From CAZKEW01 sp964580435 (lineage in GTDB: Bacteria > Acidobacteriota > Aminicenantia > Aminicenantales > UBA8522): a stretch of DNA of 29,383 bases. Made by a program: the position numbers and the translations under genes. The stretch is taken from the NCBI GenBank assembly GCA_964580435.1, contig CAZOKP010000028.1, positions 1-29,383 on the forward strand, in the 5' to 3' direction. Of the stretch, positions 1-7,839 are shown piece after piece (within the stretch, counting starts at the first letter, position 1; every line of letters starts with the position of its first letter). The notes under the pieces are model-generated. The model ran no database searches. It was not told the origin of the DNA and worked only from the letters and a program-made list of their open reading frames with translations.

Positions 1-388
1 ATGCACGAGTAAAGGACACATCTGAAATGAAGACTTTGACGTCTTTCCTGGGGATACAGGACAAAATCGCCACGGAATCAAACGCGCCGGGATGGTTAGA
101 GGCCACCAGCAGCGGTCCTTCCAAAGGGATATTTTCAGCTCCCCTCACGATCGGCTTGAGCGAAAGATCAGGCAGAATCCGCCGGGCGCTGCCCGTTATT
201 CCGGAACATTTGGCCTCACTGTCTGCGCTCGCGGCAATCCGACCGAAGCGGTTGGCTGGAGGCCTGAACAAAGGCCCCAGCAACCGGCGCATTGCGCCGC
301 TGCGTGACAGTCCAAGGGCATAAAATATCTCATCGATGATTTTTTCTCTAAAGGCGAGAACTTGCCCCTGCGACGATGACTGATTCAT
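1..388 (-). CDS. Lysophospholipid acyltransferase-like protein (partial, runs off the left edge)
   Basis: Reading the minus strand from the ATG at 388 gives 129 codons with no stop before the window edge, so the C-terminal part is missing. Near the end of the visible part is NHPGAFDSVAI, which fits the H-x4-D motif (block I) of the PlsC/lysophosphatidic acid acyltransferase family. That family moves an acyl chain onto a lysophospholipid or related acceptor at the inner membrane. The preceding segment ENIPLEGPLLVASNHPG is also typical of the region before the catalytic His. The ATG has no good ribosome binding site of its own. It overlaps the stop of a 23-codon ORF (TGATG) that has a strong one, so translation may be coupled, or the true gene may start at 459 with a frameshift. 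Family assignment is fairly secure; the substrate is unknown. Confidence 0.75.
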   Translation of the reverse strand, partial: MNQSSSQGQVLAFREKIIDEIFYALGLSRSGAMRRLLGPLFRPPANRFGRIAASADSEAKCSGITGSARRILPDLSLKPIVRGAENIPLEGPLLVASNHPGAFDSVAILSCIPRKDVKVFISDVSFTRA

Positions 389-459
389 CATTGAAAGCAA
401 AAATCGGGCGCGTCGGCCGCCCGGCGAACTCTGGTGACGATTTCTTCGGCCTTGGACAT
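388..459 (-). CDS. 23-codon ORF overlapping the acyltransferase start (leader peptide or frameshifted N-terminus)
   Basis: The ORF begins at an ATG at 459 behind GGAGGC with 5-nt spacing, a better ribosome site than that of the acyltransferase gene. It reads MSKAEEIVTRVRRAADAP... for 23 residues and stops in a TGATG overlap with the acyltransferase ATG at 388. It lies 14 nt after the stop of the reductase-like gene, so all three are probably on one transcript. It could be a real coupling peptide. It could also be the original N-terminus of the acyltransferase separated by one frameshift. The sequence alone does not decide between these. Confidence 0.4.
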   Translation of the reverse strand: MSKAEEIVTRVRRAADAPDFCFQ

Positions 460-473
460 TTGCCTCCGATGAC

Positions 474-1244
474 TTAGATCAAGAATGGTATTAGCGCCTT
501 CCGACTCTTCGGGTAGTCGGGGAAGGTACGATGATACCAGAGGTGATGGCTTCGAGCACGGGGAACCAGGTTAGCCATCGTCCAGACGGCAAAACCAAGC
601 CCTGGGAGGGACCATGTGGCCAAGGCCCAGCTGGTCCACTCGATGATCTCACCCAAATAATTGGCGCAGGACACGTAGCGGAAAAAACCGCCCCGCGGTA
701 TTTTGTAGTCACTCTCGCCGGGCGCTCTGAGGGAGCGGAGAATGTGGTCGGAATGGATATTAATCACGAGCCCCGCCAGGAAAAGCGTGGCCCCTGCCAG
801 AAATCGAGCGTCGGTCAGCCAAGAGAGAGAATAGCCCGATGAAAACTTAAAAAGCCAGCGGCTGTTCAGGTAGGCATTGATGGAAGTGAATGTGAAGGCC
901 ATGGCGATGATCGAAAGGGGCACTCCCCTTTCCCGGCCGCGGATGAGAAAAGGATAGACCAGGCTGCGCTGGATATAGTGGGCTTCCCAAAGAACAAAGA
1001 AGAGTACGGCCGGCAACCCCTTGTTATTTGGACCCAGCAAGAAAAAGAGCAGGAAGACGAAGAAAGACGGGCTTTCCATGAGAAGCCACCCCCACCGCCC
1101 CTGGATAATGCGTCCCCAACCCGGCCGGCTGTACCGCCCATAAGGGACAGTGACGAAAAAGATGGCCACGAAGGCGGCCGCAGCCAGGCTCAATAACACG
1201 ATGAGCAAATACTTGTAGAACTGATACTCCGTCATGGCCGGCAT
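474..1244 (-). CDS. 3-oxo-5-alpha-steroid 4-dehydrogenase (SRD5A)-like membrane reductase
   Basis: The 256-residue protein is strongly hydrophobic, with about six membrane segments. Its C-terminal third carries the family signature: HSDHILRSLR, then IPRGGFFRYVSCANYLGEIIEW, and a terminal NLVPRARSHHLWYHRTFPDY block. These match the C-terminal domain of steroid 5-alpha reductases and related NADPH-dependent enoyl reductases, which reduce a C=C bond next to a carbonyl in a lipid substrate. The length is close to the eukaryotic SRD5A1 size. In bacteria the substrate is usually unknown, and I cannot say whether it is a steroid or isoprenoid here. The start is ambiguous: ATG at 1244 (MPAMTEY) sits 2 nt after GGGGA, and ATG at 1235 is the alternative. 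A promoter-like sequence ends only about 10 nt upstream of the first ATG. Confidence 0.85.
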   Translation of the reverse strand: MPAMTEYQFYKYLLIVLLSLAAAAFVAIFFVTVPYGRYSRPGWGRIIQGRWGWLLMESPSFFVFLLFFLLGPNNKGLPAVLFFVLWEAHYIQRSLVYPFLIRGRERGVPLSIIAMAFTFTSINAYLNSRWLFKFSSGYSLSWLTDARFLAGATLFLAGLVINIHSDHILRSLRAPGESDYKIPRGGFFRYVSCANYLGEIIEWTSWALATWSLPGLGFAVWTMANLVPRARSHHLWYHRTFPDYPKSRKALIPFLI

Positions 1245-1253
1245 GTCCCCGAC

Positions 1254-1282
1254 ACATTAAACCAGGCCGGGCCCGGAGTCAA
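1254..1282 (-). promoter_or_regulatory. Sigma70-type promoter for the SRD5A-like gene
   Basis: On the minus strand TTGACT (1282-1277) and TAATGT (1259-1254) are separated by exactly 17 nt. The GC-rich spacer contains the palindrome CCGGGCCCGG. Transcription would start near 1247, only a few bases before the ATG at 1244, which implies a very short or absent leader, or use of the ATG at 1235. Confidence 0.45.
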
Positions 1283-1321
1283 TCAGATTTTGACCTGCGG
1301 CTTCTCTTTTAGTGGGCTGAG

Positions 1322-2623
1322 CTATTTCTCGGGCCTTTTCTTGTACTTTTCGTACAAGTTTTCCCACCAGTTCGCCATGTCGATGAGCTTGCCGTTGATA
1401 ACGAGGTATTTGACGTCGGACTTTATATCCAGAGGATCTCCCGTAGTTACGAAAAGGTCCGCATCCTTTCCGACCTCGAGGCTTCCCAGGCGTCCTTCCA
1501 CTCCGAACATCTTGGCCGGGTTGATGGTCAGAGCCTTGATCGCTTCCTCATAAGGCAGCCCGAAAGCCACGGCTTTGGCCGCATGATAAGGAAGATCCTT
1601 TCCTAGGGCCGTATCATCGCCGGAGGAAAAGCTGATCCTGATGCCGGCCTTGGCCAGCTCGACGACATTCCGGTAAGGAGCGTCGTATCCATCCTCCGGC
1701 TCAGACGGGCCGACATACAGGCTATCGATGATGACCGGGATCCCGGCCTGCTTGATTTTATCGGCCACCTTGAACCCCTGGGCGCAGCCGCGGAAGATGG
1801 CCTTGAGTTTTTCTTCCTTGACGAATTTGATGGCCAGCTCGATGTCTTTGGCTTTTTCAACCGAAATAATGACGGGCAGAGTCCCGTCAAAAACCGGGGC
1901 CAGGGCCTCGTATTTCGGGTTGTAGTCGGGAGGTTTGAGGCTGGGATTTTGGGCGGCGAGTTTTTTGAGCTCGAGGTAACGGCGGGCCTCTTTGAGATAA
2001 TCCCTGATTTTTTCGACGAGCTTCGACGTCACATCCTCTTTAGCCTCTTTTTGAGCCGCGACGCCCTCTTTCGGCGGCCGGGGCGTCATAGGAAAATTAA
2101 TGAAAGACGTCGCCACTTCTTTGACCGTCATTTCCGGTACGGTCCAGCCGTCCATCTTGACGAGCGCGGAGAGGCCGGGAAAGGTTCCGCCCATGGGCGC
2201 AACAAGAGCCGTAGTCGTGCCGGTAACTCGGCCCGTCCCGAAATGGACAGAATGAGGGTTGATCGCCCAAGCGGCTTTGAGCTCGGGATTTTCCTTTCCC
2301 AGTTCCCGGACATCCACAGTGTTGGGGTTGGCTGCTATTTCTATCAGCCCATAGTGGGTGTACGAATCGAGGAAGCCGGGATAGACAAACATCCCGGAAG
2401 CGTCGATGACCTGGGCGTCCGCAGGAGCCTGAATATCCTTCCCAAGGGCGGCGATTTTCCCGTTTTCGATGAGGAGCGCTCCGGCCTCGATCTTTTCACC
2501 GACCACAGGGACAATCGTCGCGTTTTTTATAAAAATCCTCGGATTCGTGGCCTGGGCCAAAACTAAGGCGGCAATAAGCACAAGAGCAGCTGCCAAGAGT
2601 ATGATCAGTTTTTTCATGGTCAA
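1322..2623 (-). CDS. Exported amidohydrolase-fold protein, metal site degenerate (third gene of operon)
   Basis: A 433-residue protein with an N-terminal signal peptide (hydrophobic residues 5-24, ending near LAQA). It has the beta-sandwich edge and TIM-barrel start of the metal-dependent amidohydrolase superfamily (imidazolonepropionase/dihydroorotase type). The C-terminal INPAKMFGVEGRLGSLEVGKDADLFV block is the standard closing motif. The normally invariant HxH after the first strand (PGFxDSHxH) reads PGFLDSYTHYG, so the first His (residue 88) is Tyr. The later ligand positions also lack His, for example FRGCA where the neighbouring paralogue has FEHA. The protein is therefore probably not a standard binuclear hydrolase. 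It may be a partner subunit of the intact middle paralogue or bind substrate without hydrolysis. Its start overlaps the preceding gene by 4 bp (ATGA), indicating translational coupling. An alternative start is the Met at residue 3. Confidence 0.85.
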   Translation of the reverse strand: MTMKKLIILLAAALVLIAALVLAQATNPRIFIKNATIVPVVGEKIEAGALLIENGKIAALGKDIQAPADAQVIDASGMFVYPGFLDSYTHYGLIEIAANPNTVDVRELGKENPELKAAWAINPHSVHFGTGRVTGTTTALVAPMGGTFPGLSALVKMDGWTVPEMTVKEVATSFINFPMTPRPPKEGVAAQKEAKEDVTSKLVEKIRDYLKEARRYLELKKLAAQNPSLKPPDYNPKYEALAPVFDGTLPVIISVEKAKDIELAIKFVKEEKLKAIFRGCAQGFKVADKIKQAGIPVIIDSLYVGPSEPEDGYDAPYRNVVELAKAGIRISFSSGDDTALGKDLPYHAAKAVAFGLPYEEAIKALTINPAKMFGVEGRLGSLEVGKDADLFVTTGDPLDIKSDVKYLVINGKLIDMANWWENLYEKYKKRPEK

Positions 2624-3984
2624 ACCTCCGGTCCTTTTTTCTTCTCTGGTTCTATCTTTTTTTCTGCTTCTTTCTTTTTTTTCTCCTCCTCAGCCTTCTT
2701 CATGTCGTCGAGGTACTTGGCGCGGTCGAAATAGACTCTCCCGTCAACCAGAGTCATCTCGCAGATAGTGTAGGGATCAAGAGGATGCCGGTTGAAAACG
2801 GCCAGGTCCGCATCCTTCCCGATATCGATAGTCCCGACCCACTTTTCGATCCCCATGATCATGGCCGGGTTGAGGGTAATGGTCCTGAGGGCTTCGGACT
2901 CAGAGAGCCCGCCGAACCTGACGGTTTTCGCTGCGTCGTTGAAGAGATGGCGCATCCTCTCCGCATCATCGGAATTAAGGGCCACCAGGACGCCCCGCTT
3001 CGCGGACAGAGCGGCGGCCTGGGGCATAGTGTTGTAGGCTTCCCATTTGTAGGCCCAGAAATCGGCGAATGTGGATATGGCCACGCCGTATTTCACAAGC
3101 TCGTTGGTGATCCGATAGCCCTCCAGGGCGTGCTCAAAACAGACGAGCTTGACATTGTATTCCTTGCACAGGCGCATGATCGAGAGCATCTCTTCGGATT
3201 GATAGGCGTGGCAGCGGATCCACAATTTCCCCTTGAGGACGTCGGCGACCGATTCGAGGTGGTAATCTTTCTTCGGGTGAGCCGGCGGAGAAATCTTGCC
3301 TTTGCTTTCCTTGCTGGCCTTGAATTTCTTGTCATACTCATCCCACTGGCGCATATAATCTTTGGCTTTTTCGAACTCAGCCCTAATCGATTCTTCAACC
3401 CCCATCCTCGTCTTGGGGAAACGGGTTCGACCCGGAAGAATGAAGTTCGTCTGTTTGGGGTTTTCTCCGAGGGCCCATTTACTCGTCAGCGGCGCCCCCT
3501 CGAAGATCATCTCCGAGGCGCTTTTTCCCCAGCGCAGCTTGAGGACAACGCCTTTGCCGCCGATGGGATTTCCAGAACCGTGCATGGTGTGAACCGAGGT
3601 CACGCCGCCGGTGAGGGCATAAAAGATATTGATGTCCTCCGGGTTGATGACATCTTTGCAATCCACTTCGGCAGTGATGAGGTTTCCCATTTCGTTGACA
3701 TCTCCCTCGAGAGCGATGTGGGAATGAGAGTCAATAATTCCCGGCATGATCCATTTCCCGTTGAGGTCGATGACGTCGGCATCGGGCGTCGAGGTGAGAT
3801 TCTTCCCCACCTTGACGATCTTTGTCCCCAGGATCAAGATGTCGCCGCCCGGAATATTGTCGCCACTGATGGTGATAATGTTGCCGTTCTTGAGGAGAAG
3901 GGGCTTTTCGGCGGCGGGAAGGGATAAACCCAGTCCCAGAATGGATAATCCAAGAATGATGAATAGAGTTAACTTGTTCTTCAC
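2620..3984 (-). CDS. Exported metal-dependent amidohydrolase (intact active site, second gene of operon)
   Basis: A 454-residue protein with a signal peptide (LFIILGLSILGLGLSLPAA) and the complete amidohydrolase signature. It has HxH at residues 87-89 (PGIIDSHSHIA), then RCHA and FEHA, which supply the two further histidines, and NSDDA, which supplies the catalytic Asp. The NPAMIMGIEKWVGTIDIGKDADLAV block closes the barrel. It would hydrolyse amide or similar bonds in the periplasm or at the cell surface; the substrate is unknown, and peptides or cyclic amides are typical for exported members. The C-terminus ends in a Lys/Glu-rich tail of about 30 residues (KKAEEEKKKKEAEKK). It lies 10 nt after the first operon gene and overlaps the third by 4 bp. 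It is the only one of the three paralogues with all the metal ligands. Confidence 0.9.
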   Translation of the reverse strand: MKNKLTLFIILGLSILGLGLSLPAAEKPLLLKNGNIITISGDNIPGGDILILGTKIVKVGKNLTSTPDADVIDLNGKWIMPGIIDSHSHIALEGDVNEMGNLITAEVDCKDVINPEDINIFYALTGGVTSVHTMHGSGNPIGGKGVVLKLRWGKSASEMIFEGAPLTSKWALGENPKQTNFILPGRTRFPKTRMGVEESIRAEFEKAKDYMRQWDEYDKKFKASKESKGKISPPAHPKKDYHLESVADVLKGKLWIRCHAYQSEEMLSIMRLCKEYNVKLVCFEHALEGYRITNELVKYGVAISTFADFWAYKWEAYNTMPQAAALSAKRGVLVALNSDDAERMRHLFNDAAKTVRFGGLSESEALRTITLNPAMIMGIEKWVGTIDIGKDADLAVFNRHPLDPYTICEMTLVDGRVYFDRAKYLDDMKKAEEEKKKKEAEKKIEPEKKKGPEV

Positions 3985-3994
3985 GGTCTTCCTC

Positions 3995-5617
3995 CTAACC
4001 CGGGATACGTTTGGCTGTGAATTCGGCCGAACCGGCTGTTCCTTGGACGACGGTGCCCCGCATGGTCTCTCCTTCGACGGTCGCCGAGAAGAAAAGGTCG
4101 ATCTCCTGACCGCCCAAGGAGAGCGTCACTTCGAAAGAGACGTCACTGCCAGAGACAATGCCTCCGGTGAAGTCGAAGGCGCCGAACGGTGTCACAAGCT
4201 TGCCCGAAAGCGAGGCGTCTTCCTGGGCAAATTCAATCGTCAGCCGCATGCCCATCTGGCCTTCGACGAAGAGCTCCCATTTTCCCGATACATTGACCGT
4301 CGGTTTTTCTCCCTCTTTGGTCACGACCTCTTTGAGTTCGAATTTTTTGCCGTCGGCAAAAGCATATCTAACCTTGACCTCTTTGGTGAACATCTCGCCT
4401 TCGGTCAGGATAACATTGGCGACTTTTCCCCGTTCAATCGTTCCGAGCGCTTTGTCACCGCCGAAAAAGACAGCCGGGTTTTTGGTCAAGGCCTCCAAGG
4501 CTTTTTCTTTGGCCAGACCCGCATCGATCGCCTTCTGGATGCCCTCCATGAAGGACTTGGGGTCATCGGTCCCGAGCGAAGAAAAGGCAAAAGGAATCCC
4601 CGCTTCAGCCAACTTGGCGGGGTTTTTGGGATAAATCTCCTTTTCGGCCTTCTCGCGTTCTTCTTTGCCGCGCTGAGCATAGATGCTCGTCCCTGGTGCT
4701 TTGAAAGCCACGGTGCAGAGGACTCTAGCCTTAGAATTCTTGAGCTCGGGAATGGCCTCAAACGACTCGCCGCCGAGATCACAGATGAAAAAGCTCAAGT
4801 TGAAATCAGTGGCGAGGGTGAGGGCCCGCCGGATATCATACTGATTCCGGCAGAAAAAAATCACCGGCTTTTTCCCCGTGGCATAAGCGGCCATGGTTTC
4901 AAAATTGGCATTATATTCGGGACGGCCAAGGCCTTTCATTTCCTTGAGCCAGCGGGCCTCGGCTGAATCAAAGTAAGACACGTCGGTGAAAGCTTGCTTG
5001 AGGTAGGCATGGACGCCCATCAGGGAGTTCGGATACATCATAAAGTTCGAAGGAACGAAGCCTATCCCCAGACAGACATCCTTGAGAAAAAGAGCCTTGT
5101 TCTTATCAGGGTCGCTGAAACAGAAAATGGACGATTGCCCCGTGATCACACCTCGGTCCGGTATGACCTGAGCGGCAGTGAATCCATATTTGTAGTATTT
5201 TTCAAAGGCCGCCTTGCCGAGGTTGATGTAGTCAAAAGCCTTGAGACTTGGCGTAACACCCCTGTCTTTGTCGTTGAAATCTCCGGAATAGAGCTTTTCC
5301 ATGTCAAATTTTTCTTCAGGAAGTTTGAGCAGCGATTGGCCTAGGCTGTCTGTGAATCCCGGATAAATGATGAGCTTGCTCCCGTCGATCACTTCGGCGT
5401 CCTGGGGAATGGAGATATTCACGCCGCAGGCTTCGATCAGGCCGTTGCGGATGACCAGGGTGCCTTTTTCAATCGGCGGACCGGTGAGAGTCATAATCTT
5501 GGCGTCTTTGACAGCCCAAACGCTGTGCAGGTCTTCTCCAGAGCTTGGGGATGGCTTAGCTAAAAAAATTAGGGCAACAAAGAAGACTAAAATCCCGCAA
5601 AAAGTTCTGCGCGTCAT
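3995..5617 (-). CDS. Exported amidohydrolase-fold protein lacking metal ligands, with C-terminal beta domain (first gene of operon)
   Basis: A 540-residue protein with a signal peptide (residues about 3-26) and recognisable amidohydrolase architecture: VIRNGLIEACG, then YPGFTD, and a late NPAVFFGGDKALGTIERGKVANVIL block. The HxH motif is gone: PGFTDSLGQSL replaces PGxxDSHxH. The other histidine positions also differ (FFCRN and ICDLGG for RCHA and FEHA). After the amidohydrolase part there is an extra domain of about 110 residues (from VNVSGKWELFVEG). It is rich in alternating beta strands ending in GSAEFTAKRI and resembles small beta-barrel lipid/ligand-binding folds; that resemblance is inference. 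The ATG sits 4 nt behind AAGGAGGT. As the promoter-proximal gene of the set it is probably made in quantity, so a structural or binding role alongside the intact paralogue is plausible. Confidence 0.85.
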   Translation of the reverse strand: MTRRTFCGILVFFVALIFLAKPSPSSGEDLHSVWAVKDAKIMTLTGPPIEKGTLVIRNGLIEACGVNISIPQDAEVIDGSKLIIYPGFTDSLGQSLLKLPEEKFDMEKLYSGDFNDKDRGVTPSLKAFDYINLGKAAFEKYYKYGFTAAQVIPDRGVITGQSSIFCFSDPDKNKALFLKDVCLGIGFVPSNFMMYPNSLMGVHAYLKQAFTDVSYFDSAEARWLKEMKGLGRPEYNANFETMAAYATGKKPVIFFCRNQYDIRRALTLATDFNLSFFICDLGGESFEAIPELKNSKARVLCTVAFKAPGTSIYAQRGKEEREKAEKEIYPKNPAKLAEAGIPFAFSSLGTDDPKSFMEGIQKAIDAGLAKEKALEALTKNPAVFFGGDKALGTIERGKVANVILTEGEMFTKEVKVRYAFADGKKFELKEVVTKEGEKPTVNVSGKWELFVEGQMGMRLTIEFAQEDASLSGKLVTPFGAFDFTGGIVSGSDVSFEVTLSLGGQEIDLFFSATVEGETMRGTVVQGTAGSAEFTAKRIPG

Positions 5618-5659
5618 CAGACCTCCTTAAAGGGGATAAGATTCAGATAAAGATTAACC

Positions 5660-5687
5660 ATTTTATATATATTTACGAGATATGCAA
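5660..5687 (-). promoter_or_regulatory. Possible promoter of the amidohydrolase operon
   Basis: On the minus strand TTGCAT (5687-5682) and TAAAAT (5665-5660) are 16 nt apart in a very AT-rich stretch, about 45 nt upstream of the first operon ATG. No other promoter-like sequence is visible between this operon and the next gene upstream. Confidence 0.3.
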
Positions 5688-5749
5688 AAGAAAAGTTCCG
5701 AAAACAGGAAAACCGTGGGTCAAAGGCTTCTGGCGGGCAGCCGCGGCCT

Positions 5750-6616
5750 TCAGGCCTGCGCAAACGGGTCGGGGAGATTCTCTGGCGGCACTTCGAGCTT
5801 CTCGGGGTTTTCGATAAGATCGGTGAAGAGACCTATGGCACCGGCGTAATAGACCCCATCCGTAATGCGCTCGTCGACGCTGAAAGTCATATCGACGACG
5901 TCGTGGACCTCGAGTTCGCCGCGGTCATTGACAATCGGTTCCTTTTTGCGTTTACCGACAACAACGAAAAAAGGCGTGTTCCCCCACTCATACATGTGGT
6001 GGGAAACCGCATCCAGGCCGATGCTGCCCAGGTTGGCTAGAAACGCGCTGGAGTGGAACGCATCGCCCTTGATGAACGACGCGGGCAGCAAGCCAAAGTA
6101 ATCGAGAGTCCTGATCGCCCACACAACCAGGCGGGTTACGGGCCCCGGCAGAGAAGTCAGGATTTCGGTTAACTTTTCATCAGACGAAGTGCTGCTCTGC
6201 TTGGTCGCCTTCACGGCAGAACTAACGGCCTCGATCACATCGAAGACTGTGGAACGCGGGTCAAAGGTGAGCTTGAGGGTGGTCTCGCTCGCTTGTTCGT
6301 CGAGCGCGCGCTTGACCACGAACGACAAGTCGACGGTCCGACGTTGATAAATATGACGCCCGGAGACGAAGCGGTTGGCATCCGGCCGCAGAGCTAGCGC
6401 GCGCACCGCTGCGCCCAAAACAACGTAGAACAGAGAAATTCTTTTCTCCCGGCCCGCATTTGCCTTTTCGAGCCAGCGAAGGGTGTTGCCGATTTTCAGG
6501 CGCTGCGAAGAAAATATCACTGACTCGGTTCGCGTCGGCATCAAGTAAGGAAATATCTTTCGAAAACCGGGCAGCTTTCTGAGCCGGACACCATCACTGC
6601 GATCGCCGATTGCCAT
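5750..6616 (-). CDS. Stand-alone 2-oxoacid dehydrogenase E2-type acyltransferase domain, catalytic His replaced
   Basis: With the start at ATG 6616 the protein has 288 residues. I chose this start because it lies 4 nt behind GGGAGGGG; the longer reading frame to 6682 has no such site. The fold is the chloramphenicol-acetyltransferase/E2 catalytic domain. The diagnostic C-terminal HHxxxDG motif appears as DMTFSVDERITDGVYYAGAI. The Asp-Gly is kept, but the catalytic His is Glu (about residue 249). No lipoyl or E1-binding domain is present, and no E1 or E3 gene is nearby, so it is not an ordinary dehydrogenase subunit. It may bind an acyl-CoA or acyl donor without standard transfer, or use a different base. 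There is no signal peptide. It stands as a single gene with its own promoter and with a terminator of the upstream gene before it. Confidence 0.75.
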   Translation of the reverse strand: MAIGDRSDGVRLRKLPGFRKIFPYLMPTRTESVIFSSQRLKIGNTLRWLEKANAGREKRISLFYVVLGAAVRALALRPDANRFVSGRHIYQRRTVDLSFVVKRALDEQASETTLKLTFDPRSTVFDVIEAVSSAVKATKQSSTSSDEKLTEILTSLPGPVTRLVVWAIRTLDYFGLLPASFIKGDAFHSSAFLANLGSIGLDAVSHHMYEWGNTPFFVVVGKRKKEPIVNDRGELEVHDVVDMTFSVDERITDGVYYAGAIGLFTDLIENPEKLEVPPENLPDPFAQA

Positions 6617-6716
6617 GATGCCCCTCCCAACCCTTCTCAAGGGCAAGAATATCCATTCTTTCCACGTTCCGTTCCAGGCCAAAAACCTAGGGAAACGGGT
6701 CGCCCGCCACGCTAAA

Positions 6717-6745
6717 AATCTACTGCTATTCTATATTAGTGTCAA
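6717..6745 (-). promoter_or_regulatory. Sigma70-type promoter for the E2-like gene
   Basis: TTGACA (6745-6740) and TAGATT (6722-6717) on the minus strand are separated by 17 nt. They are located between the terminator-like hairpin of the upstream gene and the chosen start at 6616, giving a leader of roughly 95 nt. Confidence 0.5.
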
Positions 6746-6749
6746 TCTC

Positions 6750-6780
6750 AAAAGTAAGGCGGCCGGCGCAGCCGCCAAAG
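6750..6780 (-). terminator. Possible rho-independent terminator of the CBM9/DOMON-like gene
   Basis: On the minus strand GGCGGC (6776-6771) and GCCGCC (6763-6758) form a perfect 6-bp GC stem with a 7-nt loop. The stem is followed by TTACTTTTGA. It begins 15 nt after the stop codon of the gene ending at 6791. The T run is interrupted, so the call is moderate. Confidence 0.5.
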
Positions 6781-6790
6781 GCTTTCCCGC

Positions 6791-7648
6791 TTATTGTTTC
6801 TGTGCCAGCTTCAAGCGAACCCAGAGAGAGTGCTTTTTTGTGCTCGAACTGTAAGGGCTTGACATTGCATCATAGGCATGCAGTTGCTTCTGAGCCGGAG
6901 TTTCCCCAAACGGCTCGGGAGGAGCGTCGCTTCTGCCGGCCGTCGAACTGCTGGGCCCGGGGCTGTTGGCCATAGCCCTCTCCATGATTTTCGTCAGTCC
7001 ACCCCACTCGAGACCAACATCGAGGTTTTTTCCCGGCTCCGCGCCCATTCCTGAGGGAAAAAGCTCGCGGGATGATAGAGGAATCCTGAACTCATAGGTC
7101 ACGACAGTGCCCTGTCTGGTCACGTCGAAAGCCGGGGGCTCCGGGCCTGCCCCGGGTCCGAATGACGAAATGACTTCTCCCTTTCTGTTAACCGCATTGG
7201 CCTCAAGCAGGAAATGTTGACGTTCCTTCCAGAGCTCCTTCAGTTTTTCCTCCGTCACGGGTTCGCCGCGCTTCGCCATGGCGGTTACATACTCGTCGGT
7301 CGTGACATTCTTTTTGATGAACCTGACGCCGAAGTATTTTTTCTTCTTTCCGTCAAGCCCGCAATAGACCGTCATCCCCGTGGCGCCGACCGTGCTCAGC
7401 GACTTGGGATCCTTAAAAACAAACAGGACATAAAGATTCCGGCCGTCATTCCTGAAGGCATATTCAATTTTTAAGTCTTTATAAAAATAAAGATTGTCCG
7501 ACGGCCATTCCGAAGCCAGGCCGTCCACAGTTGGAGGAGATGCAGCCCACTTGCTTTCCGCCGCTAGCTCGTCTGAAAAGGCAAATCCGGAGAGAAAAAG
7601 GGCCAAGCTCATGCCGATAACGGGGGCCACCAATTGATTCGTTCTCAT
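6791..7648 (-). CDS. Secreted CBM9/DOMON-like domain protein
   Basis: A 285-residue protein with a clear signal peptide (VIGMSLALFLSGFAFSDELAA, residues 10-30). The mature part opens with ASPPTVDGLASEWPSDNLYFY and continues with AFRNDGRNLYVLFVFKDP. This is the typical opening of carbohydrate-binding family 9-like/DOMON-like beta-sandwich domains (APxIDGxxxxW ... NLYVxxxxxD). A later TYEFRIPLSSREL strand fits the same fold. The last 60 residues are Pro/Ser-rich and probably disordered. The ligand is unknown, and such domains bind sugars, haem or nothing known. It is exported, probably to the periplasm. It appears monocistronic, with a good promoter upstream and a hairpin after the stop. Confidence 0.65.
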   Translation of the reverse strand: MRTNQLVAPVIGMSLALFLSGFAFSDELAAESKWAASPPTVDGLASEWPSDNLYFYKDLKIEYAFRNDGRNLYVLFVFKDPKSLSTVGATGMTVYCGLDGKKKKYFGVRFIKKNVTTDEYVTAMAKRGEPVTEEKLKELWKERQHFLLEANAVNRKGEVISSFGPGAGPEPPAFDVTRQGTVVTYEFRIPLSSRELFPSGMGAEPGKNLDVGLEWGGLTKIMERAMANSPGPSSSTAGRSDAPPEPFGETPAQKQLHAYDAMSSPYSSSTKKHSLWVRLKLAQKQ

Positions 7649-7753
7649 TCTTCAGTCCCTTGAGTATAAGACACGGGATCAGGGATTTGCCTTCTCATCC
7701 GCCTCATGAGCAAGCTCGCTGAACACCCAATTCACACTGAGCGCCGTGTTTTG

Positions 7754-7783
7754 ATCATATCTTCCTAAGTCCGCGTGTGTCAA
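7754..7783 (-). promoter_or_regulatory. Sigma70-type promoter for the CBM9/DOMON-like gene
   Basis: On the minus strand TTGACA (7783-7778) and TATGAT (7759-7754) are 18 nt apart. The expected start near 7747 gives a leader of about 100 nt before the ATG at 7648. A perfect 6-bp hairpin, ATGCCC(GAAAA)GGGCAT at 7784-7800, lies just upstream of the -35 box. It may be a weak terminator for the broken ORF before it. Confidence 0.55.
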
Positions 7784-7839
7784 ATGCCCGAAAAGGGCAT
7801 GGAATTGGGCGCCCATACTCATAGATCATACCAAAGTAA

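Noticed and set aside
27..323. Plus-strand open frame of 98 codons at the left edge
   Set aside because: It is the shadow of the partial acyltransferase on the minus strand, which carries a recognisable NHPGAFD motif.
2785..3927. Long plus-strand open frame of 380 codons opposite the intact amidohydrolase
   Set aside because: Its translation shows no family features and no ribosome site, while the minus strand encodes a complete amidohydrolase with all motifs. The same applies to 3746-4966.
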